Assembly (NCBI RefSeq): GCF_900102795.1
Contig: NZ_FMWG01000003.1
Span: 124,001-188,000, forward strand
Reading direction: 5' to 3'
DNA from: Epibacterium ulvae
Lineage (GTDB): Bacteria > Pseudomonadota > Alphaproteobacteria > Rhodobacterales > Rhodobacteraceae
Length of the DNA: 64,000 nt
Shown: positions 8,782-18,758 of the stretch, piece after piece
Position numbering within the stretch: the first letter of the stretch is position 1
How the letters are laid out: each line of letters begins with the position of its first letter
The notes under the pieces: generated by a model
Seen by the model: the letters and a program-made list of their open reading frames with translations, nothing else
What the model was told of the DNA's origin: nothing
The model's database searches: none
Made by a program: the position numbers and the translations under genes

Positions 8782-9399
8782 TTACTGCTTTACAACATCA
8801 ACCACGTTGAAACCGGCCGTGAAGCCTTTCAGCGACAAAGCCATATTGATCACTTGATCCGGCGCAGGCGCAGGGCGCAAAGACAAGGTTGCTTCTGCGC
8901 CTTTCTTCATTGCGTCGATATCTCCTTGAACAAGGCCGATCTGCGCGACACAGCCCAATGAGTTACAAAAAGAATACCCGTATCGTTTCGCTGGCGCACC
9001 GTCCACCGACAGGGTCAGACCTTCGGACAACAACGTCTCAAGAGGAACAATAACTGTAGCACCCGCGACTGCTGGGCTGCCTTGCTGTTCAATCCGAAAC
9101 AGTGAAAATTCAGCCATAGGTGCACCTTGGCTGTCCAAAATAATTTGCAGCAAAGAGCAGGGATCAACTTCCTCTTCGGTCTTTACGCACGCCAGATCCC
9201 AGTCTCCGTGCTTTTCTTTAGAATAACGCTCTCCAAGGCGCGGTCCTTCTTGAACCGGCTGCCCCAGATCCAAAGACGGATCAGAAACGGGAGCTTCAGT
9301 AGCCGCGCTCTCGTCAGGGGTTGCAGTATCTTGCGCGATCACAGGTGCCGTGCAGGCAAGCAATGCCGCAACAGACAGCGACGTAAGGGACTTCAACAT
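8782..9399 (-). CDS. Invasion-associated locus B (IalB) family protein
   Basis: 205 residues from the ATG at 9399, which follows an AGAGG site; an upstream in-frame start at 9504 would add 35 residues unlike an export signal. Residues 1-22 form a clean signal peptide (LTSLSVAALLACTAPVIAQ). The mature part has the IalB pattern: HGDWDLACVK, then DPCSLLQIIL, YSFCNSLGCVAQIGL with paired cysteines, and a beta-rich C-terminus ending in GFTAGFNVV. The family is periplasmic or surface-associated; it was named in Bartonella for erythrocyte invasion, but it is common in free-living alphaproteobacteria where its role is not settled. Confidence 0.88.
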   Translation of the reverse strand: MLKSLTSLSVAALLACTAPVIAQDTATPDESAATEAPVSDPSLDLGQPVQEGPRLGERYSKEKHGDWDLACVKTEEEVDPCSLLQIILDSQGAPMAEFSLFRIEQQGSPAVAGATVIVPLETLLSEGLTLSVDGAPAKRYGYSFCNSLGCVAQIGLVQGDIDAMKKGAEATLSLRPAPAPDQVINMALSLKGFTAGFNVVDVVKQ

Positions 9400-9544
9400 G
9401 AATGCCTCTTGTTTTTTAAGCTCTATGACGTTGAGGTAGCACACCCTTAACCAAGTGTCAGTCGCATTCTGACACGGATGTGGTTCACATCTGATCGCAA
9501 TCACCTTTGGAAAAATGGACGGTGCAACACCAGCGCAACCATAG

Positions 9545-9625
9545 AAAACAAAAAAGGAAACCCTAAGGTTTCCTTTAATGTATTTCTCCCCATCGGACTG
9601 GCCGACTTTTTATATCTTATGTGAA
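9545..9625 (-). ncRNA. Candidate small RNA, minus strand
   Basis: A hairpin aaaggaaacc/ggtttccttt (9553-9576) is followed on the minus strand by ttttttgtttt, a good intrinsic terminator with no gene just upstream of it. About 30 bases further back on that strand is a possible promoter TTGACC-17-TAACTT. The ~70-base transcript would carry gatggggagaaatac. I cannot assign a family. Confidence 0.4.
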
Positions 9626-9759
9626 GGAAGTTACGTAAGGGGGGCACACGGGTCAACAAAGAATGACAGAAAAAAGGCGATTTTCGACCAATAAAAGTGG
9701 TTTTCTGGCGTTTCTCAACTCCACACCGTCGATAAATCGCGGTCTGTGATAGGTTTTTG

Positions 9760-9875
9760 ATAAAAAAAGGCCGTGCGCAAGGCACGGCCAGTCTGACAGG
9801 GAGGAAATGACCGGAAAGAACACCCGCATGTGTCTATCTGGTCTATGATCAGATTAGATATAAATAGTTAAATTG
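9760..9875 (-). ncRNA. Candidate small RNA with pyrimidine-rich anti-SD stretch
   Basis: On the minus strand the hairpin ggccgtgc/gcacggcc (9769-9789) is followed by seven T residues: a textbook terminator with no gene in front. Upstream in the same orientation lies ggtcatttcctccctgtc, an anti-Shine-Dalgarno-like run, and further back a possible promoter TTGCGT-17-ACTATT at about 9880-9850. Small RNAs with CCUCC loops are known in Rhodobacterales (CcsR type). The rest of 9400-9915 holds no gene. Confidence 0.42.
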
Positions 9876-9915
9876 GCGTTTACTTACGCAAGCGCGTTAC
9901 AACAGAAGAGGCGAT

Positions 9916-11460
9916 ATGCAGAACGGTATTTTTCTTGGCGGTGGCGGCGAAAATTACGCGCAAAAGCAAAACCTTATGCTGAAGTATGCAAATCGGCACG
10001 GATTGATTGCAGGTGCAACAGGCACAGGAAAAACTGTCACATTGCAAATTCTTGCAGAAGGGTTTTCCAACGCGGGCGTGCCGGTGATTCTCTCTGATAT
10101 AAAAGGCGACCTGTCTGGAATGGCGCTTGCCGGGCGATCTGAGTTCAAGCTTCATGACGCTTTCACCAAACGCGCCACCAAAATTGGGTTTGAGAACTAT
10201 AGCTATCAAGCCTGTCCCGTCACCTTTTGGGATCTATTCGGCGAACAGGGTCATCCGATCCGCACAACAGTGGCGGAAATGGGACCATTGCTGCTCGCAC
10301 GTCTTTTGCAGCTCACCGAAGCACAGGAAGGCATTTTAAACATCGCGTTCCGCCTGTCAGATGAAGAAGGTCTGCCATTGCTGGACCTCAAAGATCTGCA
10401 GGCTCTCCTTGTCTGGGTTGGCGAAAATCGCAAACAGCTTTCATTGCGATATGGCAATGTTTCTCCTGCCTCAATCGGAGCCATACAAAGACGTTTGTTG
10501 GTTCTGGAAAATCAGGGGGGTGCAAAGTTCTTTGGTGAACCCGCTTTGGCGCTGTCTGATTTGATGCGTCACGACGCCGAAGGGCGTGGACGGGTCAATA
10601 TTCTAGCTGCGGACAAGCTGATGGCCTCACCTGCGCTTTATTCGACATTTTTGCTGTGGTTGCTCAGCGAATTGTTTGAAGAACTGCCAGAGGTGGGCGA
10701 TCCAGAAAAGCCCCGACTTGTTTTCTTTTTTGACGAAGCCCATCTGTTGTTTGAAGATGCGCCCAAAGCGCTGATTGACAAGGTTGAACAGGTTGCGCGC
10801 CTGATCCGGTCAAAAGGCGTAGGTGTTTATTTTATCACGCAAAATCCAGCGGACGTGCCCGAAGATATATTGGGCCAGCTTGGCAATCGGGTTCAACATG
10901 CCTTGCGGGCGTTTACGGCACGTGATCGCAAAGCACTAAAACTTGCGGCGGAAACCTACCGCGAAAACCCGCGTTTTGAGACCGAAACCGCCATTCAGGA
11001 AGTGGGCGTAGGAGAGGCGTTGACCTCTATGCTGCAAGCAAAAGGGATCCCCGGAGTAGTCGAGCGCACATTGATCCGACCGCCCAGCGCGCAGCTTGGG
11101 CCGCTCAGCTTGGAAGAGCGCAGATCCATCATTGAAAACTCTGATTTAAAAGAAAAATATGAAAACGCCATAGATCGAAGATCTGCCTATGAAATTCTGA
11201 GTGAGAGGGCAAATCAGGCCGCAAAAGCCGCTGATGAGGCCGAGGCAAAAGCTGAAGAACTCCCTGATCCGGCCCAGCGTGAGTTCAATGCCGCGCGACG
11301 TTATTCTGGCAGCCGTATTGGGCGGTCCTCTGCGCGCAGATATCGCCCTAAAGAGACCTTTGCCTCTGCGATGTCCAGCGCTGTCATCAAAGAACTGAAG
11401 GGCACAACAGGACGCCGCATTGTGCGCGGCATTCTTGGGGGATTGTTCAAAGGACGTTAG
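9916..11460 (+). CDS. HerA-like bipolar helicase/ATPase (DUF853)
   Basis: 514 residues. Walker A GATGTGKT at 33-40, Walker [12 protein letters not shown] near 270-280, and [27 protein letters not shown]'s conserved arginine region after it: the arrangement of the HerA-type C-terminal domain family (YjgR group). It is a hexameric pumping-type ATPase by family; no NurA nuclease gene is nearby, so a repair role cannot be argued from context. The C-terminal ~80 residues are Ala/Glu- and then Arg-rich, probably coiled. It stands alone, with a short gap to the PQQ dehydrogenase gene downstream. Confidence 0.88.
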   Translation: MQNGIFLGGGGENYAQKQNLMLKYANRHGLIAGATGTGKTVTLQILAEGFSNAGVPVILSDIKGDLSGMALAGRSEFKLHDAFTKRATKIGFENYSYQACPVTFWDLFGEQGHPIRTTVAEMGPLLLARLLQLTEAQEGILNIAFRLSDEEGLPLLDLKDLQALLVWVGENRKQLSLRYGNVSPASIGAIQRRLLVLENQGGAKFFGEPALALSDLMRHDAEGRGRVNILAADKLMASPALYSTFLLWLLSELFEELPEVGDPEKPRLVFFFDEAHLLFEDAPKALIDKVEQVARLIRSKGVGVYFITQNPADVPEDILGQLGNRVQHALRAFTARDRKALKLAAETYRENPRFETETAIQEVGVGEALTSMLQAKGIPGVVERTLIRPPSAQLGPLSLEERRSIIENSDLKEKYENAIDRRSAYEILSERANQAAKAADEAEAKAEELPDPAQREFNAARRYSGSRIGRSSARRYRPKETFASAMSSAVIKELKGTTGRRIVRGILGGLFKGR

Positions 11461-11586
11461 CCAGATCACGAGAGCTTGACCTGTGCAATGTCGACAATAA
11501 GCGCGAATACAGGAAAATTGGGACAGCACAGCCCGTACACTTTCTATGCACCATCCATGCACCCCCTTATGCACCGGAGCCATTTC

Positions 11587-12696
11587 ATGTCTTTGTCTCG
11601 ATCACTTTTCACCGCAGCGATTTTAGGCTTTTCCGCTCTCTCCCCTTTAGCTGCCGATCCGTTCCCAACCTCGCAAGGCGCGCTTGACATAACAGAGGTG
11701 GCCAACGGTCTTGATATTCCCTGGGGATTTAATTTCCTGCCCAATGGCGATGTCTTGCTGACGGAACGGGATGGCAAGCTGATTTATATTTCTGAAGACG
11801 GCACGCACACTGTGCAAAACCCACCCAAAGTGGCCATCGAAGGGCAGGGTGGGCTGTTGGATGTTCTGGTGCCACGCGATTTCGCACAAACGCGCGAAGT
11901 GTTGTTTACAGCCGCGCGCAGAACCAACGGAGGCCATGGTACAGCCGTTCTTTCGGCACGGCTGAGTCCGGATGGCAAACGTTTGAGCGCCCACCGTGTC
12001 CTATTTCAGGTGCCCGGTGATGACAGCCCGTTTCATTTCGGATCGCGCCTGCGCGAAGGACACGATGGATCGATTTACGTGTCCCTTGGCGAACGTGGGA
12101 CGCGACAGCATGCGCAGAACATAGGCCACCCGCCCGGCAGCATCTTACGTCTGCGGCGCAATGGCAAACCCTATCCGGGCAATCCTTTTGTTGATACGCC
12201 CGGTGCCGCGCCCGAGATCTGGTCCTTTGGGCATCGCAATCCGCAGGGGATGGCGATTGACGCACAGGGAGAGGTCTGGGTGTCTGAACATGGTGCCAAA
12301 GGAGGAGATGAGATAAATCTAATCCAGAAAGGCGCCAACTATGGCTGGCCCATCATTGCTTATGGCCGTCATTATTCCGGCGCAAAGATCGGCGTGGGGA
12401 CGCATCAAACGGGTCTGCAGCAACCCAAATGGTATTGGGACCCTTCAATCGCGCCCTCAGGTTTGATGATTTATTCTGGCAAGCTGTGGCCGGAATGGGA
12501 GGGTGATTTTTTTGTGGGATCCCTCAAGTTTGATTATATTTCACGCTTAGAGGGAACGCCTTTAAAAGAGATTGAGCAGCTGAAATCCCAACACACCGGT
12601 CGTATTCGCGATGTGCGCGAGGCCCCAGATGGCAGCATCTGGTTTGCCTCGCAGGACAATGGCGCACTGTATCGGATTACACCAAAGGTACGTTAG
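11587..12696 (+). CDS. PQQ-dependent aldose sugar dehydrogenase, periplasmic
   Basis: 369 residues from the ATG at 11587, preceded by CCGGAG; starting there places a signal peptide (LSRSLFTAAILGFSALSPLAA) at the N-terminus, which the longer frame from 11476 would bury. The mature protein is a six-bladed beta-propeller of the glucose/sorbosone dehydrogenase family (soluble Asd/YliI type): VANGLDIPWGFNFLPNGDVLLTE is split here by its NGD turn, and EIWSFGHRNPQG, VSEHGAKGGDEIN and YGWP are family motifs around the PQQ and calcium sites. It oxidises aldoses in the periplasm using PQQ; no pqq synthesis genes are in the window. Confidence 0.9.
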   Translation: MSLSRSLFTAAILGFSALSPLAADPFPTSQGALDITEVANGLDIPWGFNFLPNGDVLLTERDGKLIYISEDGTHTVQNPPKVAIEGQGGLLDVLVPRDFAQTREVLFTAARRTNGGHGTAVLSARLSPDGKRLSAHRVLFQVPGDDSPFHFGSRLREGHDGSIYVSLGERGTRQHAQNIGHPPGSILRLRRNGKPYPGNPFVDTPGAAPEIWSFGHRNPQGMAIDAQGEVWVSEHGAKGGDEINLIQKGANYGWPIIAYGRHYSGAKIGVGTHQTGLQQPKWYWDPSIAPSGLMIYSGKLWPEWEGDFFVGSLKFDYISRLEGTPLKEIEQLKSQHTGRIRDVREAPDGSIWFASQDNGALYRITPKVR

Positions 12697-12697
12697 A

Positions 12698-13699
12698 TTA
12701 CCCCGGCAGTCCGGATTTTGTACCGCGCTCGCGATAGGGGGTGGTGTCATAATGTGCGCGATAGCATTTGGAAAAATGCGAAGGTGAGGCAAAGCCACAG
12801 GCCAACGCCACGTTAATGACGCTTAGATCTGTCTGCATCAAAAGGTTGCGCGCCTTTTGCAAGCGCAGCTCCATATAATACCGTTTGGGGCTGCGGTTGA
12901 GATATCTGCGAAACAAACGCTCTAGCTGGCGCGTGGACATGCCAACATCCTGTGCCAGAATAGAGGGGCTGATGGGCTCTTCGATATTGGCTTCCATCTT
13001 TTGTATCACCACCGACAGTTTCGGATGGCGCACGCCAATGCGCGTTGGAACCGACAGGCGTTGGGTGTCTTGTTCGGTTCTGATATTTGAATAGATCAGC
13101 TGATCTGCAACGGCATTGGCCAGATCTTCGCCATGATCAACCGCAATGAGTTTCAGCATAAGATCAAGCGACGCGGTGCCGCCCGCCGCTGTCATCCGTT
13201 TCCCGTCTAACACATAAACTGATTTTGACAGTTCGATGTCTGCAAAGTCCTCGGAAAAGCCATCAATGTTTTCCCAATGGATCGTCGCGCGTTTGCCATC
13301 TAAAAGACCAGCCTTGGCCAGGGTATATGACCCCGTACACAAGCTACCGATACTGACACCTTTGCGCGATTCGCGTCGCAACCAGGCCAGAATACGTGCA
13401 GTGCTATTGTCACGGATGTTCATGCCACCGCAGACCAGAACAACATCATCGCGTTTCAACTCAATAAGCGCATGATCCACGCCAAAATTAGAGCCAACAG
13501 AACACGGGACCGCTTCCCCGTCCTCGCTGACCAACACATATTCATATAGATTTTGCCCCGACATTCGATTTGCGACCCGCAAGCATTCAACCGCTGATGC
13601 AAAAGGCAACAGTGTGAATTGATCAAGCAGAACAAAAACAAAGCGTTTCTGTGTCAGATTTTGCAGAGATGCCGCATCTGATCGGGGCGTTTGGTTCAT
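12698..13699 (-). CDS. GlxA-type AraC family transcriptional regulator
   Basis: 333 residues. The N-terminal half is a DJ-1/PfpI-like domain (FVLLDQFTLLPFASAVECLRVANR is split by its conserved turns; VLVCGGMN, SLCTGSYTLAKAGLLDG with the nucleophile-elbow Cys). The C-terminal half is an AraC double helix-turn-helix (AQDVGMSTRQLERLFRRY, VALACGFASPSHFSKCYRA). Such regulators in roseobacters often control choline, carnitine or related catabolic genes, but none is adjacent. Converges on the PQQ dehydrogenase gene with one base between stops, and diverges from the DAHP synthase gene. Confidence 0.9.
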   Translation of the reverse strand: MNQTPRSDAASLQNLTQKRFVFVLLDQFTLLPFASAVECLRVANRMSGQNLYEYVLVSEDGEAVPCSVGSNFGVDHALIELKRDDVVLVCGGMNIRDNSTARILAWLRRESRKGVSIGSLCTGSYTLAKAGLLDGKRATIHWENIDGFSEDFADIELSKSVYVLDGKRMTAAGGTASLDLMLKLIAVDHGEDLANAVADQLIYSNIRTEQDTQRLSVPTRIGVRHPKLSVVIQKMEANIEEPISPSILAQDVGMSTRQLERLFRRYLNRSPKRYYMELRLQKARNLLMQTDLSVINVALACGFASPSHFSKCYRAHYDTTPYRERGTKSGLPG

Positions 13700-13868
13700 C
13701 GGCGGGTCCTCGTATTAGTATCCAATGAAGAATAATGTGTATTGAAAACCCTGCTCACAGCTGATCGATTTGGTCAAGCCTTCGCAAATCCGAACTGGTC
13801 ACTGCCAAAAGCCGTTGTTATAGCTAAGCGCTAACAGAGTTTAGGATTGCGATCCCGGAGATAAAGTT

Positions 13869-15239
13869 ATGACGACGTGGCAGAAAACCAATTGGCGCAA
13901 CAAACCGCGCATCCAGATGCCCGATTATACCGATGCGGATGCCTTGAATGCGGTTGAAGCGCAGCTTTCAAAATACCCTCCTTTGGTCTTTGCCGGGGAA
14001 GCGCGCAGATTGAAACAGCAACTGGGCGCGGCCGGTCGCGGTGAAGCGTTCTTGTTGCAAGGTGGCGATTGCGCGGAAAGCTTTGATCAATTCAGCGCGG
14101 ATGCGATCCGTGATACCTTTAAGGTCATGCTACAGATGGCAATGGTTTTGACCTACGGTGCCAAGGTGCCCGTTGTCAAAGTGGGCCGTATGGCCGGGCA
14201 ATTTGCAAAACCACGTAGTGCACCAACGGAAACGATCGATGGTTTAGAGCTGCCAAGCTATCGCGGTGATATCATCAATGATCTGGCCTTTACCCCTGAG
14301 GCACGTATTCCAAACCCGCAAAAGATGCTGCAGGCCTATACGCAGGCAGCGGCAACGCTGAACCTTCTGCGCGCGTTTTCCACGGGTGGTTATGCGGATA
14401 TCAATCAAGTTCATGCCTGGACCCTGGGATTTACCGAATCTGAAAAGGTCGATGCATATCGGGATATGGCAAACCGTATCACCGACACGCTGGATTTCAT
14501 GAATGCAGCAGGTGTGAACAAAGATACCGCACATACACTCCATTCTGTCGATTTCTACACCAGCCACGAAGGGCTGCTGCTGGAATACGAAGAAGCTTTG
14601 ACCCGCGAAGATTCGACATCAGGCGATTGGTTGGCTGGATCAGGTCACATGATTTGGATCGGGGATCGGACCCGCCAGCCGGATGGGGCGCATGTTGAAT
14701 TCTGCTCGGGTGTTTTGAACCCAATTGGTTTGAAATGTGGCCCGACGACGACCGCAGAGGACCTTAAGGTTCTGATGAAAAAACTGAACCCTGAAAACGA
14801 AGAAGGCCGTTTGACCTTGATCGCCCGTTTTGGTGCTGGCAAAGCCGCAGAGCATCTGCCACGTCTCGTTCAGGCCGTCAAAGAAGAAGGCGCAACCGTG
14901 ACATGGGTCTGTGATCCGATGCATGGCAATACCATCAAATCTTCGACCGGATATAAGACACGCCCGTTTGAAAACGTCCTGCGCGAAGTTCGTGACTTCT
15001 TTGAAGTACACAACGCAGAAGGCACGGTACCCGGTGGGGTTCACTTTGAAATGACCGGTCAGGACGTCACAGAATGCACCGGCGGTATCCGTGCGGTGAC
15101 GGACGAAGACTTGTCTGCGCGCTACCACACGGCATGTGATCCACGCCTGAATGCCAGCCAATCTTTGGAGCTTGCGTTTCTGGTTGCGGAAGAGTTGTCA
15201 AACCAACGTGAAGCCCGCACTGCGCGCGCAGCGAGCTAA
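13869..15239 (+). CDS. aroG: Class II DAHP synthase
   Basis: First step of the shikimate pathway: phosphoenolpyruvate plus erythrose 4-phosphate to DAHP. 456 residues, the usual length of the class II (plant-like) enzyme. Recognisable blocks are [31 protein letters not shown]-like [16 protein letters not shown]-type substitution [21 protein letters not shown], and CDPMHGNT near residue 355. Start ATG follows CGGAG. Ends with an intrinsic terminator. aroQ, a later enzyme of the pathway, is elsewhere in the window (47834). Confidence 0.95.
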   Translation: MTTWQKTNWRNKPRIQMPDYTDADALNAVEAQLSKYPPLVFAGEARRLKQQLGAAGRGEAFLLQGGDCAESFDQFSADAIRDTFKVMLQMAMVLTYGAKVPVVKVGRMAGQFAKPRSAPTETIDGLELPSYRGDIINDLAFTPEARIPNPQKMLQAYTQAAATLNLLRAFSTGGYADINQVHAWTLGFTESEKVDAYRDMANRITDTLDFMNAAGVNKDTAHTLHSVDFYTSHEGLLLEYEEALTREDSTSGDWLAGSGHMIWIGDRTRQPDGAHVEFCSGVLNPIGLKCGPTTTAEDLKVLMKKLNPENEEGRLTLIARFGAGKAAEHLPRLVQAVKEEGATVTWVCDPMHGNTIKSSTGYKTRPFENVLREVRDFFEVHNAEGTVPGGVHFEMTGQDVTECTGGIRAVTDEDLSARYHTACDPRLNASQSLELAFLVAEELSNQREARTARAAS

Positions 15240-15264
15240 CGTTTGATACGAAACAGATTGAGAA

Positions 15265-15292
15265 GCACACTGATATTTCAGTGCGCTTTTTT
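15265..15292 (+). terminator. Intrinsic terminator of DAHP synthase gene
   Basis: gcacactga/tcagtgcgc stem with one mismatch, four-base loop, then six T residues. Confidence 0.75.
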
Positions 15293-15374
15293 CATGACAT
15301 TTCAGAGCATTAAGTAACACCTGAAGTGTTTTGCATCTGTGCCTCGCAGAACGTTTATCTTTGCCAAAGGGAAA

Positions 15375-15400
15375 CGCCCCGGACATTCTGTCACGGGGCG
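15375..15400 (-). terminator. Possible terminator of the PAS gene
   Basis: Arms cgccccg and cggggcg with a 12-base loop, downstream of the minus-strand PAS_5 gene; only a short T-rich tail (tttccc) follows on that strand. Confidence 0.4.
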
Positions 15401-15463
15401 CGCACTTAAAGAACGGTGACCAAACTGTTCTAAAAGAAAGACAAATTTTAGAAATCGGGGTGG

Positions 15464-16336
15464 TTAATCACGACTTACCACCAAACGCAAATGCGGAGCA
15501 CGTTCTTTTGCAGTTTTGGCAACGGCTTTAGGTTCCGCAGAATTGGTATCCGATGTGTCCGCAGGGCTTGTTGTGTTCTTGGCGCCTTTGTGACGGTTCA
15601 AAAGTGAACGTGCCTCTTCCATGATGCTGGGTTCGCGGCGGAACCGGGCCTGGGTCTCGGCAAAACCGGGGTTTGGTGCATTTACATGCGGCTTATCTGT
15701 CGCCTTTTCAGGCATATCTGCAGGTTTGCGGTCTTTTGCTTTGAAAGCGGCCCGATCTTTTGAGCCGGCGGCTGAAACGGCACGGATTTCAATATTGTTG
15801 ATCGAGAAACGCTGCGACGTGCCCGTTTCATTGCCTGCTGAGACAAACACACCAAGGGCACGGCTGACGTCACCCAGATCACTGCGCAGCGGCATCAGCA
15901 AGATATGAGCTTCGCGCGATCCTTTAAGGCGGCTGCCTTCTGTTTTCAGGCTCAGCTGAATGACGGAAGGTGTATCAAACATATGTTCCATCGCCGCGCT
16001 CAGTTCTTTACGCGCTTCAGGTGTGAAAAAGGCGCTCAGCGGCATGCCGCGTACTTCCATACCGGCCATTTCGTTTACTTTTTGGCCTGCAAGACGGAAC
16101 CGTGCGATACCGGGGGCAATACGTTCTACAATGAAAGTCTGGCTCAGAATGTTTTCAAGGCCGCGTGGATCAACCTGTGCACGGCTGGGAATATCATCCC
16201 CGCGACGCAGCGCTGTCCAGTATGCCTCTGCCTGTTTCATTGGCGACAATGACAGACGGTTCTGAAAACGCTCCATAGTAATCACCTTGTCCTGCTCCAT
16301 ACCCTGCTTGGACCCTTTGCGACCGCCAAAAAACAT
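15464..16336 (-). CDS. PAS_5 domain protein
   Basis: 290 residues. Residues ~30-165 match the PAS_5 domain of alphaproteobacteria: AEAYWTALRRGDDIPSR, then VDPRGLENIL, IARFRLAGQKVNEMAGMEV and LLMPLRSDLGD. The C-terminal ~120 residues are charged and Ala/Lys/Glu-rich without a recognisable domain, and there is no output domain, so it may be a sensor or adaptor. First codons MFFGGRKGSKQGMEQDK; an internal Met at residue 21 could also start it. The family's function is not established. Stands alone between two convergent/divergent neighbours. Confidence 0.82.
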   Translation of the reverse strand: MFFGGRKGSKQGMEQDKVITMERFQNRLSLSPMKQAEAYWTALRRGDDIPSRAQVDPRGLENILSQTFIVERIAPGIARFRLAGQKVNEMAGMEVRGMPLSAFFTPEARKELSAAMEHMFDTPSVIQLSLKTEGSRLKGSREAHILLMPLRSDLGDVSRALGVFVSAGNETGTSQRFSINNIEIRAVSAAGSKDRAAFKAKDRKPADMPEKATDKPHVNAPNPGFAETQARFRREPSIMEEARSLLNRHKGAKNTTSPADTSDTNSAEPKAVAKTAKERAPHLRLVVSRD

Positions 16337-16574
16337 ATCTGCCTTCCTTCGTGTTCATCGGGCCTGGCACTGTTTGCAGCGGTGTTCGCTGTCTCAGGCT
16401 TAGCCTCTAATTGGTTACCTTGAAGTTAACATGCCACAAAGTGAATCAATTTTGGACGACTTCTTTAAGCAATGGTTAACGCTTTAGGATAGGTCTTAAC
16501 GCGAAGGTGCTTGTTCTTACGCCTTCCTTATGGCTAGCTCAGTCCTATGCCATTCAAAATACCGGGGTTTTTTT

Positions 16575-17471
16575 GTGACAATTCGATCTATGACAGCCTT
16601 TGCCGCAGCTCAAAATGCACTTGGTTCCCATGCATGGAGCTGGGAAATAAGGTCTGTAAACGCCAAAGGGTTAGATTTGCGACTGCGCGTTCCGGATTGG
16701 CTGGATGGGCTAGAGCAGCACTTAAGGTCTCAATTAAACAAGAGCTTAGCACGCGGAAACGTCTCGTTGAACCTTAGGATCACCCGCACAGATGACGGGG
16801 GCGGGCAGCTCACCTTAAATGAAGATGTGCTGTCTTCTATCCTTTCGGCTATGTCGCGCGCCGAAAGAAAGGCTGATGCGTGCGGTGTTGCCTTAGCACC
16901 TTCAACCGCTGTTGATCTCTTGGCGATGCGAGGGGTGCTGGATTATGAACAAACCCAAGATGACCCCACGCCTTTGGTTGCGGCGCTCAAAAAGGAATTC
17001 GAAACCCTTGTGGCACAATTCGTACAAATGCGTGAAGCAGAGGGCAAAGCGCTAAAGACAGTGCTGCACGACCAACTGTCCCGTATAGAAGTGTTAAAAG
17101 CCCAAGCCGTCGAAAGCGTCGATGCACGCCGGGCGCAAATGGAAACAAACTTCAAAAACAATCTCGCAAAGATTGTCGACAACACTGATCAGGTAGACGC
17201 AGACCGGGTGGCGCAAGAGCTTGCCATATTAGCGGTCAAGGCCGACATCACCGAAGAGTTAGACCGTCTGGATGCGCATGTGAGTGCAACCAGAGATCTG
17301 CTGGACAAAGGCGGTGCCATCGGGCGCAAGCTGGATTTTTTGATGCAGGAGTTTAACCGCGAAGCCAACACGCTGTGTTCAAAAGCCCAGAACAGCGATT
17401 TGACGGCAATCGGACTAGAGCTTAAGGCAGTGATTGACCAAATGCGCGAGCAGGTCCAAAATATCGAATAA
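16575..17471 (+). CDS. yicC: YicC family protein (RNase-related)
   Basis: About 298 residues from GTG at 16575, giving VTIRSMTAFA, the family's N-terminus (usually M-I-R-S-M-T-G/A-F-A); the frame is open to an ATG at 16530, which adds 15 unlikely residues. Conserved blocks: WEIRSVNAKGLDLRLRVP, LARGNVSLNLRI, and at the C-terminus GRKLDFLMQEFNREANTL and SKAQNSDLTAIGLELK. YicC-type proteins are endoribonucleases implicated in small-RNA turnover in E. coli. Twelve bases before gmk, an arrangement common in proteobacteria, so the two are likely co-transcribed. Confidence 0.9.
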   Translation: MTIRSMTAFAAAQNALGSHAWSWEIRSVNAKGLDLRLRVPDWLDGLEQHLRSQLNKSLARGNVSLNLRITRTDDGGGQLTLNEDVLSSILSAMSRAERKADACGVALAPSTAVDLLAMRGVLDYEQTQDDPTPLVAALKKEFETLVAQFVQMREAEGKALKTVLHDQLSRIEVLKAQAVESVDARRAQMETNFKNNLAKIVDNTDQVDADRVAQELAILAVKADITEELDRLDAHVSATRDLLDKGGAIGRKLDFLMQEFNREANTLCSKAQNSDLTAIGLELKAVIDQMREQVQNIE

Positions 17472-17489
17472 CAATAAAGGACAATGCAG

Positions 17490-18131
17490 ATGAGCAGCCG
17501 TCGCGGCCTCCTGATCATTCTCAGCTCTCCCTCGGGGGCGGGCAAATCAACACTGGCCAAACGTTTGCGCGCCTGGGATCCCACGCTAAGCTTTTCGGTT
17601 TCAGCCACCACCCGCAAGCCGCGCCCCGGTGAGGAAGATGGCAAAGACTATCACTTTACCAGTGAAGAGGCTTTCAAATCAGCGGTCACCGAAAGCGAAA
17701 TGCTGGAGCATGCTTTTGTTTTTGGTAATTTCTACGGCTCTCCCAAAGGTCCGGTAAAAGAGGCTATCGATTCAGGCAAAGATGTTTTGTTTGATATTGA
17801 TTGGCAGGGGGCGCAACAGATCCGCAACTCCGAGCTGGGCCAGCACACGTTGTCGATTTTCCTGCTGCCCCCTTCGATCACCGAGCTGCGCCGCCGGCTT
17901 GAAAGCCGCGGGCAGGATGATGCGGAAACCATTTCGCGCCGGATGCAAAAAAGCTGGGATGAAATCAGCCACTGGGGATCTTATGATCATGTGTTGGTCA
18001 ACGATGATCTGGATGCGACTGAAGAACAGCTTAAAACCATTATTACCGCAACACGTCTGCGCCGCATTCAACAGCCCCAGTTGTTAGACCACGTGCGCGC
18101 CCTGCAATCAGAGTTTGAGAGCCTATCATGA
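17490..18131 (+). CDS. gmk: Guanylate kinase
   Basis: GMP + ATP to GDP + ADP. P-loop [10 protein letters not shown] near the N-terminus; [21 protein letters not shown] binds GMP (split here as TTRKPRPGE and DGKDYHF), and [11 protein letters not shown] is the conserved middle block. Two ATGs compete: 17484 lies only three bases from AAAGG, 17490 about nine, so I prefer 17490; the difference is two residues. The stop overlaps the next start as ATGA. Confidence 0.95.
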   Translation: MSSRRGLLIILSSPSGAGKSTLAKRLRAWDPTLSFSVSATTRKPRPGEEDGKDYHFTSEEAFKSAVTESEMLEHAFVFGNFYGSPKGPVKEAIDSGKDVLFDIDWQGAQQIRNSELGQHTLSIFLLPPSITELRRRLESRGQDDAETISRRMQKSWDEISHWGSYDHVLVNDDLDATEEQLKTIITATRLRRIQQPQLLDHVRALQSEFESLS

Positions 18132-18649
18132 CCTTATATGCGCTTGGCGCGCACCGACCAAATATTGCCGAAGACACTTGGGTTGCGCCAGATGCCAATC
18201 TGATTGGTCAGGTGGTGGTGGAGCAGGGGGCTTCGGTGTGGTTTGGCTGTACGATCCGCGCTGATCATGAAGAAATTCGGATCGGAACGGGATCGAATGT
18301 GCAGGAAAATACGATCATGCATATTGATGCGGGCTTTCCGCTGACCATTGGGCAAAACTGCACCATCGGACACAAAGCCATGCTGCATGGCTGTACCATT
18401 GGTGACAATACGCTGATCGGCATGGGTGCAACCATCTTGAATGGGGCCACTATCGGCAAAAACTGTCTGATTGGTGCCGGCGCTTTGGTGACGGAAGGCA
18501 AAACCATCCCTGACAATTCCCTTGTGATGGGCGCGCCCGGCAAAGTGGTGCGCACAGTGGATGATGCTCTGGCCCAGAAGCTTACCCAAAGCGCGCTTTT
18601 GTATCAGGATAATATGCGTCGCTTTCGCGCAGAGCTAACGCCGCTCTGA
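18128..18649 (+). CDS. Gamma-class carbonic anhydrase family protein
   Basis: 173 residues of left-handed beta-helix (YrdA/PaaY group): [21 protein letters not shown] with its metal-binding His pattern, [27 protein letters not shown], and [11 protein letters not shown] closing the helix. The three histidines for zinc/iron ([14 protein letters not shown]) are present. Physiological substrate of this subgroup is uncertain; carbonic anhydrase activity is known for some members. Overlaps gmk by four bases. Confidence 0.88.
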   Translation: MTLYALGAHRPNIAEDTWVAPDANLIGQVVVEQGASVWFGCTIRADHEEIRIGTGSNVQENTIMHIDAGFPLTIGQNCTIGHKAMLHGCTIGDNTLIGMGATILNGATIGKNCLIGAGALVTEGKTIPDNSLVMGAPGKVVRTVDDALAQKLTQSALLYQDNMRRFRAELTPL

Positions 18650-18758
18650 TTTTAGAGAGGCGCAAAAGCTCCGCAAATCCCATACCACGCGCACATCGTG
18701 ACATATGGGTTTTACAGTTCTCTCCTAAGTAGCCTGTCCCAATAACAAGGATACGCAT

